From Yamagishiella unicocca (lineage: Eukaryota; Chlorophyta; Chlorophyceae; Chlamydomonadales; Volvocaceae): a stretch of DNA of 64,000 nucleotides. The stretch lies in assembly GCA_003116995.1 (NCBI GenBank), contig BDSL01000033.1:62001-126000 (forward strand). The letters run 5' to 3'. The translations under genes were made by a program, and so were the position numbers. Shown here piece after piece: positions 1 through 12,250 of the stretch. Each line of letters starts with the position of its first letter. The stretch's first letter is position 1. The notes below the pieces were generated by a model. That model saw only the letters and a list, made by a program, of their open reading frames with translations, did not search any database and was not told the DNA's origin.

Positions 1-568
1 CGATGAGGGTCTGCGTCCGCCGGGTCATCCACCCATCCGCCACTCCATATGTCGATCCATCCATCCATGTGCCAATCCACCCAGCCATCTTACTCTGATC
101 CACCCAGCCGGGGAAAGTACTGGTCATCCGCCAACAGCACCCATTACGCAATACTCAATCACACCCCCCGAGTTCAGCTACCTTACATATTTGCGGCGCT
201 TGGACCCTCTGGCACATGCGTCCCGTGCATTGAAACGTAATGCGACCCATCCCAGCGCAAGAGACTGGCATCAACGCGACGAGGCACGTCACATTTCACG
301 CACGTGACCTGCCATTGGCTGTCGTATGTTCGGTTGCCGGTTTGTGCGGGCACCTAGACCCTACCCTACCCGCATCACCGCCGGCAATACTGCGGCTCCC
401 CTAATGGCCCATGCATTGCTGCCCAAGGTGTGTCACGAGAACGCGCGGCTGCGGAGAGGTCCAGCGGCGCTGCAGTACAGTATACAGACAACTCACAACC
501 GCGTTGTCGGTCGCCCAGCTCGCGAAGTGCGGTACGCCTGCGGAGATCCAGTCAGTGCTGCTGTCTTA
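1..568. other. non-coding, mostly 3' UTR of the phosphatase gene
   Basis: No coding exon was recognised. A short run of CCAT/CATC-type repeats lies at about 28-75. The stretch nearest the stop at 569 is expected to be the 3' UTR of the minus-strand phosphatase gene. Confidence 0.5.
183..187 (-). other. candidate polyadenylation signal (TGTAA)
   Basis: The minus strand reads TGTAA, the usual volvocine polyadenylation motif, about 380 bases past the phosphatase stop. Five-base motifs occur often by chance, so this is only suggestive. Confidence 0.35.
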
Positions 569-3500
569 CTAGCTGATGACGCACGCTTTTTGCCTGGCGT
601 GCTGGTTGGCGCCCGCGTGCTGCGGGCTGATGGACAGCTCGAAGCCCGCGATGACGGGCTTGTGGTCGCTGGTGCGCAGCTCGGGCACCGACATGTAGTA
701 CAGCGGCTTGAGGTCCGCGAACAGCGGGTCCGCGTTGACCAGGTACAGCACCCGGTCGGTCCAGGCGGGGGTGCGCTTGAGGTCGTAGTCGTCGGTGCCC
801 CGGCAGAACTTGAAGGTGGGTGCAAACGCGATGGGCATCTCCTGGAAGCCCTGCGAGAGAACACCAGGGGACGCCAAGGGGCGGGGAGCACGCAGGCCAG
901 CCGGCCACGTGGGTGAAAAAACAACATGAGGTCCAGGGAGGCGCATTTTGCCGCCGGGAGGTTGATTGCAGGAGGGGCAGGACGGGACAGCCTCCCGCAT
1001 CGTCCTGGCGCTCTTCATGGGCCGCCCAGACCTGCCAGACGAGTGTCCCTCCCTTCTCCCCCTGCCTCCCCACCTGCCTCCCCACCTGCCTCCCCACCTG
1101 CCTCACCCCCCTCCTCGCCCACCTGCAGCACCTTGCCCTTCTTCTGCTGGTTGAGCAGCTGGTCGTTGGCGCGGAGCACCTCCACCATGTTGCTGTCGAT
1201 GGCGAACTTGACCACCTGCGAGGTCCACAGCCAGAAGCGGATCGGACCCCTGTCCCCACCCCGAACGAGGGTGGCGAGCACGGCCCGCACTCGCTGCTAC
1301 CAAGCTACGGCTGAGGACAGGCGGCGGCGACCAACACCTGCGCAGCCTAGGCCACACTGCCTGCCCGCTGAACCAACACATGCACGACAGCCGGGGGACC
1401 GTAATCGAGGCTGAGGGAAGCGCAGCTGCGCCCGGGCACCCTCCCCGCTTGGAGCAGCACCCAGCGCCGCACCTCCGGGTTCCCCGCAATGCGGTAGTTG
1501 AGGTCGCCCATCCACAGCACCACGTCGAAGTGCGCCAGCAGCGCGTTGGACTGCCGCTGCGCCGTGGCGAAAGAGACGCCGCTCCAGAAGGACGGCATGC
1601 GGGAGCGCGAGGCGGCCTCGGAGGGCGCGTGAGATCCAGGGAACGCCTGGAGGCCGGGGGGGGGGTGGTGGTACGAGGGGGCAGCAGCAAGCCGACGAGC
1701 AGCGAGTGGGGCCGACAGGGGCAACCAGAAGACTAAGAGAGCTGGAGAGGAGGCATCAAGAAGCGCGCTTTGGGGTACCCAAACGAAGCACGTCTGGCGT
1801 ATCCAAGCGCAAGGCCTCGACGATCCGTGCAGACCCCTGCGCCCCGCCTCAGCCCCCCGGCGCTCAGCCCCCCGGCGCTCAGCCCCCCGGCGCTCAGCCC
1901 CCCGGCGCTCAGCCCCCCGGCGCTCAGCCCCCCGGCGCTCAGCCCCCCGGCGCTCAGCCCCCCGGCGCTCACCGACACGTTGCTTGCGAGGGAGGACACG
2001 GAGGAGTTGCTGAGCGTGCGGGTCAGTGCGCGCAAGGGAGGGCCCCCGGACTCGGAGTCGTTGCTGGCGCAGGTCGCCGTATTCCCGCGGTTGAAGCGGG
2101 TGAGGGTGGGGCCGGTGGCCACGTTGGCAGCTCGCCGGCCGGCTGTGCCGTTGCGGCCCTGCGCCAGAGGGCTCTCCGGGTCGGCAGGGGGTGACAGGCG
2201 GGCGCCTTCCGCCCCGCCACGGACCGACTTGTCACCAGGCGGCTGCTGCTGCTGCTGCGGTGCCGGCGGCGGGATGCTGGACCCCGACGCTACTGAGCCG
2301 GCCGAGGTGGGCGGCGCGAAGAGGCCGGCACACACGCGGTGGAAGTCCGCGTTGCGGCGCTCCACGTTCTGGTCGTGTGCGGCGAAGTGCGCCCCCACCA
2401 GCAACACCTGACAGGGCAAAGCGGCACTTTCAGGATACACGTGGCTTCTGAGCTTCTGACGCGGCACACCCCGCAGCGGCCCGGGGAGGTGGCTGCCTGG
2501 TCTGTCCACACCCGCCACGCCACCAACGAATGAGAGCAGCCATGCGCAGGGCTGGTGGACGAGCGCAAGCAGCTGGAGCGGCCCACACTCCAGGTCTCCG
2601 AGCCCTAGACGCCATGCACCCGCCCCCTGTGCGCCCAGACGCCGGGCCCCCCACCTGCGCTCCCAGCAGCCCAAAGGTCACCGCCACGCCGCCCTTGTTG
2701 CCCAGCACGTTGCCCACGCCGGTGGCGACCGAGGAGGTGCGCACCTGGTGCGACCGGGGCGGCGGTGGCGGCGGGGGTTTAGGGTTTTAGGGTTGGGGAG
2801 GGGTGAGCCGGAGCGCGGGCGGTGCGACCCGCGGCACGCTGGACGCCAGGGGTGCGTCAGGGCCCACTCGGCCCCTGGAGCGCCGCCCTAGAAGCACCTC
2901 CCTGGGCCACCTTAGCACGCGCCATGACCCGTCCTCGCCCTGCCCGCCCTCCCCCGACCCGGCAGCCGCCCCCCGACCCACCCCCCCTCCGTCCCCGCCC
3001 GACCCTCGCCCACACACCTCTGCGATGTACGGCGCCAGCGCCTTGACCGCAAACATAACGATGTGTATTGACATGAGGCTCTCAGTCGCCACGCGGGTGT
3101 ACCTGCGGCCCAGGTGCGCCGTCACCGCCGCCTCCCACTCCGCCAGGGGGCCGCTCTCCTGCGTCGCGAAGACGTAGATGTGCGCCGCGTCCGCTACGGA
3201 GTCCGGCGACAAGTAGGAGCCGCTGAACAGGGACTCGGGCAGCGCCGCCGCCGTGGGCGCCAGCCCGCCCATGTTGAAGGTGAGGCAGTGGATGCGCACC
3301 TCCACGTTCTCCGCGCTCAGCAGGTCTACGGCCTCGCAGCCGGGATCCGCCTCAGCGGTCGCCATCCCCGGCATGGTGGAGCGGGGGGTGACCAGGAGGG
3401 ACTCGGGGTCGGTGCCGGGGAGCGCGGACTCGGTGCTGCCCAGGCTGCTCGGCCGCCGCAGCGGTAGGGACCGCTGGCTGCTGGCGTTGCGCAGTGCGGA

Positions 3501-5489
3501 GGCGGGGGGCGGGGGCCCTGCGGCGGGCCTGGCTGCGTCACCGGCCCCCGGCTGGGGCGGCTCGGCCGAGGATGCCGGGGTCAGCTGTCCAGCTGCGGCC
3601 CCGGGGAGCGAGCTCTTGAGGACGCTGCGCATGCTGCGGCCGCTTAAGGGCGCCAGGGCAGCGCGCTGTGGTTGTGAGCCTGGGGGCGGGGACGGCGGCT
3701 CCGACGAGGCCCTCTCGCGCCTGCCCTGCACGGAGGCGACAGTCACGGCCCCGGCTGGCGACCTCCGTGCGGACGCTTCTGCAGACTCGGCCGGCGGCGG
3801 CTGTTGCTGTTGTTGCTGCTGCTCCCTCTTCTGGTGCTGCTCCAGAACCCGCGCGTAGCCGAAGTCGGTTTCCGGCAGCAGCGCCCCAGTGGACAGGTGG
3901 GCAACGTTCTGCAGCGCTGCTCGCGCGAGTGCGTCGCGAAGGGCCGGGTCCGCACCGCCAGGTGGCAGCAGGGGGGCGAGCTCGCCCGCACGGCGTAGCG
4001 CGCAGGCCGCACCGCCCTTGCTCGCGTGCGGCGCTGCGGGCTTGCTGCGCGGTTTGCTCCCGGTGGTTCTGGAGCTTCCGCGAGCTTGCATCGCATCGCT
4101 TGGCTGCACGATCTGGACGTGAGCTGCGCTACCCGGTCCAGGCACTGCCTCCGCAAGTGCGGCAGCTGCTGGGGAAGTCGCCGCCCAGGTGATAGCCCCC
4201 TGCGGGTTGGTATCCCCCCCACTGTACGAAGGCGACGGGGCCGTACTGGCAGCCGGCACAGGCCTCCGCACAGGCGGCATGGCACCGCCAGACGGCTTCC
4301 CGGACTGCGGTTCCGGCACCGCCGTCCCGAGCGTTTGTGTGCCTTGCCCCCCGGAAGGTTGCGGCCCCTGCGAGGAGCTGTCACTGGCGCGACGAAGTCG
4401 GGTCGCTACTGCCCCCGGCCCGGCTGGCAGCAGCGGCGAGGTCGCAGCCTGCGGGCTCCCGGCCCCCGGTCCCCCGGCTGCCCCGGGGGCCCCAGTGGCG
4501 TCATCACGAGCGGAGAAGCGCACGGCGCGACTGCCGGAAGCCGCGAGGGGCTGTGGCTGCTGCCGCCAACTGACGGTCCGAATGGGAGGCATCGGCGGTG
4601 CGCCGGCGGAAGCCTCCTGGGGCGCCGCTCCGCTGGGTGCGGATCCGCAAGGGCTGCGGTGCGGCAGTTGGGTAGCTGCCGTCTCAGCAGCTGCCCCGCT
4701 CCAAGCTGCTGACGTGTTCCCTGACGGCCGCCGCTCCAGGTGGCGGTCCGCGCCGCTACCTCCGGGCGCACTGGGGCTCGCTGTCCCGCTGGGGGCCCCC
4801 GCAGTGTCGTCCGCCAGGCCACTGCTGTTGCTGCATCGCCTCATAGCCGTCCGAAGAGGGGCTGCTGGCAGTGCCGCCGGGCGATCTGGGAGCTGCGAGG
4901 CCAGCGGCGGCCGCGAGGGAGGTTCAGGCCCCTGGGTCAGACCGTTCGAGGTCGCTGGACCGGGCACAGGGCGGCGCCGGGGTGCGCTGTCGTCCGGCAC
5001 GGGTGTCGAGGGGCTGCTACTTGCCCCTGGCAGCTGGCGGGGGACGCCCTCACGCTCCTGCGGTGCATGGGTACTGCTCTGCGGGCTGGCGGCAGGTACG
5101 ACGCTTTGCGTACGAGGGGCTGCCGGCGATGCTGGCTTTGGGGCTCCGTCACTGCTTGCAGGTACCTGCCGGCGAGGAGCCCAGCCACCCTGCCTGCTGG
5201 ACGCCTCCTGCAGGCCAGGCTTGCGTCCGCTGACACCAGAAGTTGCACCGCTGGACGGATTGGCGCCACCGCTGTCGCTGTCGCGCTGCTGCGGCCCGCC
5301 GGCGTTGCTGGACCTGGAAGGCCGACTGGAGGCTGCAGCTGCGAGGCTGACTTTGGCGGCGGCCAGGGAAGAGATGCCATTCTCGCTCGTACCTTCCGGT
5401 CGCTGCGCAGCCATTGCTGCAGCAGCTGCTGCTGCTGTGGCTTCCGCTGCTGCAGACTGACACTGCGTGTCCAGGAGGCTAAGCAGCAA
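569..5489 (-). CDS. type II inositol polyphosphate 5-phosphatase, large disordered N-terminus
   Basis: Removes the 5-phosphate from phosphoinositides or inositol phosphates. Six exons join in phase 0: 5489-3018, 2744-2655, 2407-1973, 1646-1440, 1215-1123 and 850-569, giving about 1,192 residues. Roughly the first 735 residues are Ala/Ser/Pro/Gly/Gln-rich and probably disordered. The catalytic domain then shows all family landmarks in order: LTFNMGG, ATQES, GNKGGVAV, AHFAAHDQNVERRN, WMGDLNYRI, the DQLLNQQKKGKVLQ region, RTPAWTDRVLY and SDHKPV. Every intron has GT-AG ends, with strong donors such as GAG|GTGTGT. The ATG at 5489 is the first in the long open exon, but an upstream 5' exon cannot be excluded. 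It is divergent from glutamyl-tRNA synthetase. Neither a membrane anchor nor a C2 domain is visible, so its location is unknown. Confidence 0.88.
1062..1109. repeat. 12-bp tandem repeat beside a splice donor (phosphatase intron 5)
   Basis: About four copies of CTGCCTCCCCAC on the plus strand. On the coding strand each contains CAGGTGGGG, close to the true donor CAG|GTGGGC, which ends exon 5 at 1123. Confidence 0.8.
1851..1970. repeat. 15-bp tandem repeat, 8 perfect copies, starting at a splice donor
   Basis: Eight exact copies of AGCCCCCCGGCGCTC. On the coding strand the unit is CTGAGCGCCGGGGGG and the array directly follows the donor of exon 3, which itself reads GTGAGCGCCGGGGGG. The array therefore forms the 5' end of intron 3. 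Without splicing it would translate as repeated SAGGL. Confidence 0.9.
2778..2794 (+). repeat. short telomere-like motif in phosphatase intron 1
   Basis: TTTAGGGTTTTAGGGTT contains one TTTAGGG and one TTTTAGGG unit, the plant and Chlamydomonas telomere repeats. It is only two units long and may be chance. Confidence 0.3.
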
Positions 5490-6587
5490 TTTCTAGGAGA
5501 TGCGCAAAGGGCAGGGAAGGTACGATTAGTTATACCCTCGCGAACAACTCCTGGAACAGGAAGTCCACTGTCAGTGCTAGCCCCGGGCCTGAGCTTCCGT
5601 GGGCTCGTGACGACGGACAGCAAGTGGTGCAAGAACTGAGCCGACAGACATACCAGGATGCACACCAGCCGCCGGCCCTGCTGCGCTGCAAGGTGCACCC
5701 CGTCCATGTGCGGCGGGGCCGCACTGCCGCTGAGTGGGCGTGTGTTTGGAAGCTGCGGGAGACGGGAATGGGCCGCAGCCCATGACGCCGCAATATCTGC
5801 ATTTCCGGCCTTCATTACAATAACTACATCTTTGCTAGGGCGAGTTGGCGAAAACCAGCTCCTCGGTCACCTTGAGACATGCGAACCGCGGCAAGGACTG
5901 CATCCTTTCCTAGGGCCGGCGCACATCACGCGCGAACTCAATGCCTACAACTTATCGCTTTTAATGATGACTATGTGCAAAGTGTAATTGGCGATTCGTG
6001 AAACGAGCAGTCGTGGGAGTCAGATAGCTCACTCCTGCTATGAACGAGAGAACCATACCTCAGTCTCATCATTCATAGTTCATTCCGACTCCTCGTTGTG
6101 CAACCCGGGCCCACGCGACGACGAGAGCCCCCGTCTCCCGCGCCGCGGGACAAGAAGTTGCCCGAGGAAGAGCAGTGCAGCCACGCAAGAAAATGACCAT
6201 GTAAATAAAATTGCCTATAGCCTGTGTCGATCTCAGCTAGTTCCGTATGGTAGTAAAATCAGTGGCTTCTTTGCCTCACTTTACAAACGGCGTACAGGGA
6301 AGTAGCCATGAGTGGCGCTGGTGAACGAGCATTACGGAGTTTTGGAGTATAGCAGAACGTCGAATGACCGGCCATTTGCTCGTCCACACAAGGCCCACGC
6401 AAGCAGATAAATATGCGGCGTTCCGCATATTGATTATATATAGGTATTTACCACATATTGTATGCAAGGCAGCAAACGCGCTGTGTGCGTTCTCTTACCA
6501 TTACGGCGCCTCTGGACGCCGACCAATATTCATACGTGGCCCCACTCTGAAAGGCGCTCGGCAGCCTGCTGTGGGCTGCCATCAGCG
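5490..6587. promoter_or_regulatory. shared intergenic region of two divergent genes
   Basis: About 1.1 kb separates the start of the minus-strand phosphatase from the plus-strand GluRS start. It must hold both 5' UTRs and promoters. No convincing TATA box or other named element was found. Confidence 0.5.
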
Positions 6588-9500
6588 ATGTCGGCCTCGC
6601 TGACATTCTGGGACCGCAACCCGCCTTATGGGGCGCTCGCTTTGGCTCGTCTTGGCGGGGTGCCGGTGTCCGCCATCGCGGACCCTAAGGCCACTAAGGA
6701 GACGATACCAACGCTCACCGTCTCTGGGTACGTTGCTAACAGTACGTCAACAGCTGTGATCTCGACGATGGTATGCATTGTTAGCCCGGCGGCGGCGCCT
6801 AGATCCGCCGCCGCCGCCGCCCCACAACGATTGTGCGCCCCCTTTGTGTACACATGGAGTTTGTGATATATGCGATGCTGTCCTCGATGCAGAGATAATT
6901 GATACCAAACGCGTTGCTCATTTGTTTACAGGGAGACCTTTACTGGGCCGATGATCCTGAAGTACATTGCACGCGCAAGCAGCAAGCGAGACGAGCTCTA
7001 CGGCGCTGATGCTCTCATGGCATGTCAGGTGTGTGCAGGGATGACGCTGGATTTGGGTTTGCACAGTGATTAGCTTACCCGCTCTAGATGCATTTGCTGC
7101 ATCTGTATTTCTCCGTTGGAATTCTCTTTGAACCTGCGGGAGGTCTGATCCCTCCGAAAACCCCGTTCATTCAGGTTGACCAGTGGCTGGAGACCGCCGC
7201 AGGAATTGTGTCTGGCGCTGCATTGGAAGCGCAGTGCACTGCCCTGAACGACTTTTTGACCCTTCGCACCTTCCTTGTGGGCTACAACTTGACGGTCGCC
7301 GACCTGGCGGTCTGGGGTCAGTTGCAAAGTAAGTTTTGTGGACGGTTGACGTCTACCGCTCGGATAGTGCGGTTGCGTAGACCGTTTTTCTTTTGTGCCT
7401 GGCCGGTGGCCTCACCTCCCTCTCCTTTCCGCTCGTTCCAGGCTCGCCACTATGGAAGAAGGTCAGGAGCGGCGGTAAGGTGCCACACCTAGCACGCTGG
7501 TTCAGCTTCTGCTCTGAGATTCCCCAAGTTCGGTCAGCTGTTGAGGAGCTAGAGGCACTTGGGAAGAAGGGTGGCCCTGGCGCAACGGCTGGTGGGGCTC
7601 CTGGCAAGGCTGCTGGCGCTGCTGCTGCCGGTGACGGCAAGAAGGGTGCTCCAGGCGGTGGTGCTGCTAATGCCGATAGCGGCGGCTCTTTCGACATCGG
7701 TCTGCCCGGTGCCGAAGAGGGCAAGGTGGTGACACGCTTCCCGCCCGAGCCGTCTGGCTACCTGCACATTGGCCACGCCAAGGCTGCACTATTGAACCAG
7801 TACTTCGCGGACATGTATAAAGGCAAGCTCCTGGTGCGCTTCGACGACACCAACCCATCCAAGGAAAAGGACGAGTTTGTCGAGAACATCATGAAGGTGT
7901 GTGGGGCTGCAGGAAATAGGGTCGCACGGATTTTGTTTAGCTACATCTATTACCTTATCAGCCTGTTGTCGGGTGAGTTTGGGCGCGTTGTTGGGGTGCG
8001 TAGGTGCCAAGCCGAAGCGCTTTAGTAGGCTAGCAACTAATGCTGTGGCCTGTTCGACACAGGACATTGCCGACCTGGGGCTGCGCTACGAGCGATTGAC
8101 CTACACATCGGACTATTTCCCTCAATTGCTGGAGCTGGGCGAGATCCTCATCAAGGCCGGCGTCATGTACGCGGACGACACCCCCGTCGAAGAGATGCGC
8201 GATCAGCGCATGAAGAGCATTGAAAGCTCTTGCCGCGGCCGTAGCGTCGATGAAAACTTGCGCATTTGGGAGGAAATGAAGGCTGGCAGCGAGATTGGAC
8301 AGGCGAACGCCATGCGCTTTAAGATGGACATGAAGGTGCGTTGGGTTCGATGTTGTTTGGGCTTGAAAGAGAACAGCCAGCTCCATGTTGGATGAAAGCG
8401 CACTGTTAATCGAAATTGTCTCTCTGGAATTCTCTGGCATTGATTGCACCGGGGCATTTTTAGGGGGGGCAACGCTTAATAGGATCACCCTGCCTACGAA
8501 CCCCCCACTGAGCCTTCTGGCCAGGAGGTGGGCGGTGTCTTCCGCAGGAAAAACGATGTCTTAGCTTGGGTGAGCGCTGCGACGGGTCCCTAGTGGCCCC
8601 CATGGGCGGCAGCTCAAAAGCAAGACAACAGCATCTTTGTTCCGTTGGTTGGTCCTGCGACATTAGTATGTTCCTGGGTACAGGCATCATGTCTGGATGC
8701 GGGCATCGTGCCGGCATCACATAGTTGCATGTGCCTTGAACATAACTATGCCAACTGTTTTTGCTCATCTCTCTTGCTCAATTCGGATGCCTACGTTATA
8801 ACCCACATCTTCATGCAGAGCCTCAACGGTACCATGCGGGATCCGGTCGCTTTCCGCTGCAACATGACGCATCACTGGCGAACCGGCCACAAGTACAAGG
8901 TGCGCATGTTGCCATTGCTACTGGTTGAAGTTTCACGTATTTTTGGCACGCCGGCGCAATGCACCTTATCCTTGTGTTTAGGTCAATTTAATTGCATAGA
9001 TCCTGACAAAAAGCAGAGGCGGCTTAGCGGCTTGACCGCATTGAGGCAGTCTCTCGTCACGTCAAAGGAATATTACACGTTAGGAACCAACTGGGTAGGC
9101 TCGGATAGATCCCAAGGGGGCCACTGATCCGAAGCTCAATCTGCGGCTCCACATCATCGTGTCGTGTCGGGTCCATCACAACAAAATTGCGGTTGCTCCG
9201 CACCCCGCTGCATTTAACGAATAGCTGGACGTTGGCACACGATTGCAAGCATTGTAACGAGTGTATTCCCATGTTTGCGCAGGTGTATCCCACCTACGAC
9301 TGCGCCTGCCCCTTCGTCGACGCAGTCGAGGGTGTGACTCATGCTCTGCGCACTTCCGAGTACCGTGACCGCGAGGAGCAGTACTACTGGATTTTGGCGG
9401 CCTACCAGAAAGTCTGGCCGGGCCTGCCGCATGTCCACATCTGGGACTACAGCAGGTGGGTTGCAAGCATCGAGTATGTTCCAACTGGATTCCCGTAACG

Positions 9501-11215
9501 ACCGAAGCATGGGGAAGCAGCCGGGATTTATTATCGCAACGGGAACTGGGAGGCGCTCCATACGTCCACGCAAGGAAATCACTCGCTCCGAGAGGAGCTG
9601 AACGACATTGCGGTGGCCCTGGCTGTGAGGATAAACCTCTCTGATCTCATTGATGAGACCAATCACCTCCTACTCATTCTGAGCCAAGCCATTCGTTGTT
9701 TGTTCTGAAAATCCTGCTGCGCAATGAACTGTACCCACCATTTCTGTCCTGCAAAGCGGCTGTCAATGGTGCCTATATCATGTTCGGCTGTATATGACAA
9801 CGTCTTCCGGCTCGAGTGTCATGAAGTTCGCCACTGCTGCCGATCCTCGCAGGCTGAACTTCGTCAACACCGTGCTGAGCAAACGCAAGCTGACATGGTT
9901 CGTGGAGACTGGCCGCGTGGAGGGCTGGAACGATCCCCGTATGCCAACTGTGCAAGGCATCCTGCGCCGAGGCCTGCGCATTGAGGCGCTGAAGGAGTAC
10001 ATCCTGAGCCAGGGTGCCTCGAAGAACATCACATTCCAGGAGTGGGACAAGATTTGGACCATCAACAAGAAGATCATCGACCCCGTGTGCCCTCGCCACA
10101 CTGCCATTGAGGAGGAAGGCAAGGTGTTGTTGACGCTCGATGGGCCAGCCGACCCCGATGTCGTGGTTGTTCCTCGCCACAAGAAGCACCCCCCGGCAGG
10201 TGCGCCGTGTCAAGAGTCGGTTGATTTGTACTGATGGGCGTTGGCGGCTGGCCACAGCAAGCTTGGCGTGGTCACTCAAATGCGGCGTGTCCTGATGTCT
10301 GTCTTGTGGTTTCGTACCAAGTATTACGCGATTTATGCCAGTTGTCTCCCCAGCCCAGCTTCACTAAAGTAACAAGTATTACGCGATTTATGCCAGTTGT
10401 CTCCCCAGCCCAGCTTCGCTAAAGTAACGAGCCAATGAGTGACGGTACGACTTCCCGCGCGCTTCTTTTCATAGGCAAGAAGGCAGTGACCCGCGCGCGC
10501 GAGCTCTGGATTGAGCAGGTGGACGCAGTGACGCTGGCTGAGGGCGAGGAGGTCACGCTAATGGACTGGGGCAATGCTTTTATTAAGGTACGCGGTGGCA
10601 AAGTTCCAAGCAATTATTGTACCGGTGGAGCCGGATTTCGTCATGCTCGCTATTTTAACCTTGCTACCCTCGTCGAACGCAGGGTATCACTCGCGACCCT
10701 AGCACTGGCGCTGTGACAGCGTTGAGCGGCTGCTTGAACCTCGATGGCGACGTCAAGAAGACCCGCCTCAAGCTGACATGGCTGGCCGCTGTTCCTCAGG
10801 TGGAAGTGGTTCAGTTGCAGCTGCTGGACTTCGACTACCTCATTACTAAGAAGAAGGTAAGACTTAGTAGTCATTTACGCTCGACCGTTGGACTTCGGAT
10901 CCCCTGTGGTTGCTGTCCGCCTCAGAACCAATATTTGTGCTCAACCGCATTTTGCTACTGCCTTAGGTCGAGGAGGACGACAACTTCATGGACTTGGTCA
11001 ACCCCACGACACGGTTTGAGAAGGTCGCCATTGGCGACCCGAACATGCGCACGTTGCAGAAGGGGGAGGTGCTGCAGCTGGAGCGCAAGGGCTACTACAT
11101 TGTGGACGAGCCGTACGGCATCAACGGGTCGGGCCGCCCCATGGTGCTCCTCTGCATTCCCGATGGCCGCACCAAGAACATGGTGAAATCCGGTGGAGCT
11201 GCTGCGCCATCATGA
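6588..11215 (+). CDS. glutamyl-tRNA synthetase, cytosolic eukaryotic type
   Basis: Class I synthetase that charges tRNA-Glu. Eleven exons: 6588-6727, 6932-7028, 7175-7328, 7442-7896, 8063-8335, 8819-8899, 9283-9455, 9853-10199, 10475-10587, 10683-10856 and 10967-11215. All phases match, giving 751 residues. Residues about 1-150 form the GST-like N-terminal domain of eukaryotic/archaeal GluRS. A Gly/Ala/Lys linker follows. The catalytic core has [15 protein letters not shown], with HIGH at 239-242, and the KMSKS counterpart LSKRK at 466-470. The C-terminal part is the eukaryotic GluRS/GlnRS beta-barrel anticodon-binding region ([11 protein letters not shown] onward). GlnRS is the closest alternative, but the N-terminal GST-like domain and the overall match favour GluRS. 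No transit peptide precedes the first ATG, consistent with the cytosol. Confidence 0.93.
10318..10427. repeat. 55-bp tandem duplication in GluRS intron 8
   Basis: Two adjacent 55-base copies, 10318-10372 and 10373-10427, differ at one position (A/G). Each carries pyrimidine-rich sequence with CAG trinucleotides resembling 3' splice sites. The acceptor that keeps the frame is downstream at 10474. Confidence 0.9.
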
Positions 11216-12250
11216 GCGGTGAAGGGCTGGACAAGGCCATTGGACGTGTGGACGAGCCTAGATGGCGATGATATATTGGCTTCACTAATTTGCGCATCTT
11301 GGAACATATGAGTCCGCGTTTTGTACCAACTAACGAGATGTTAATTAGTTACAGCAATTTCTAGGCAGATGTGTGGTTGGCAGTTAGTCTCCAGGTAGTT
11401 TCCACGTGCATGTGATCTGCTCAGACAATGTCGAGCTACCAATAGTGGCGATAATGTGCTGCCAGTGTCGTGATGCCGGCGAGTGGGCAAGGCAGATCGG
11501 TCAGGCCAGGGCGGGAGCAATCTCCCGACCGGAGCATTCATTATCACTAGTATATAACTGAAAATTAGTTGGGAGGAGTAGATCAACCGTAGGCACTATT
11601 GTGTATGTAATCTAATTTTCTTATGTTTCTCTTCTGCTCCATATTACTGCAGCTGTCGATCTTCGACAAACCGCAGATATGTCGGTGAGGCTGTTTTTGA
11701 AATCAAAGGCAGCATGTGTATGAGTACTCGACCGTCATAACACGCATGATGTAAACTATTATACAACGGAAGACGAATACCTCGTTACCATCGGGTAAAC
11801 TGATATATGGCATTGCAGCATCGACAGATTCTACGAACCCTCGTCCCTGAACAACGAGTTACATGGGTAGCGGCTCCAGTTAAATGTTCGCCAAGCCAAG
11901 CGGCCAGTGCCACGAACTACATTTCGCACCATCATATCCACGATGCATCACTTGTTGACATCCTTCCTGCTGTATTCAATCTCTGAACGAAACTTTCCAC
12001 AGAACGTGTCGCCCCCAAATGGTTCGCAAACGCAAACGCATGTGTGGTAAGTCAAGTAAGGGATTTTCGATCCGCGCAGCAGACGTACGCTAATCAACCT
12101 CTCTCGCACAATACCAACCCCTACAAACACCTGAACGTACCCAGGTGCAAACCTGTGGTCATATGCTCCTATCCATCACCTGGACAGCATAACTGCCAGT
12201 ACAAGGCTCCCGCAGATATTCACACCAGCATCCCTTCACAAGGCAGGGCT
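11216..12250. other. non-coding spacer: GluRS 3' UTR and intergenic DNA
   Basis: AT-richer than the flanking genes, with no recognisable reading frame or RNA gene. The 3' UTRs of GluRS (plus) and of the small membrane-protein gene (minus) converge here. Confidence 0.5.
11606..11610 (+). other. candidate polyadenylation signal (TGTAA) of GluRS
   Basis: A TGTAA pentamer about 390 bases after the GluRS stop, on the sense strand, at a plausible 3' UTR length. Confidence 0.45.

Noticed and set aside
4189..5460. Long plus-strand open frame (423 residues) opposite the phosphatase N-terminus
   Set aside because: Antisense shadow of a GC-rich coding exon; no domain, and the minus strand has the family motifs with matching splice phases.
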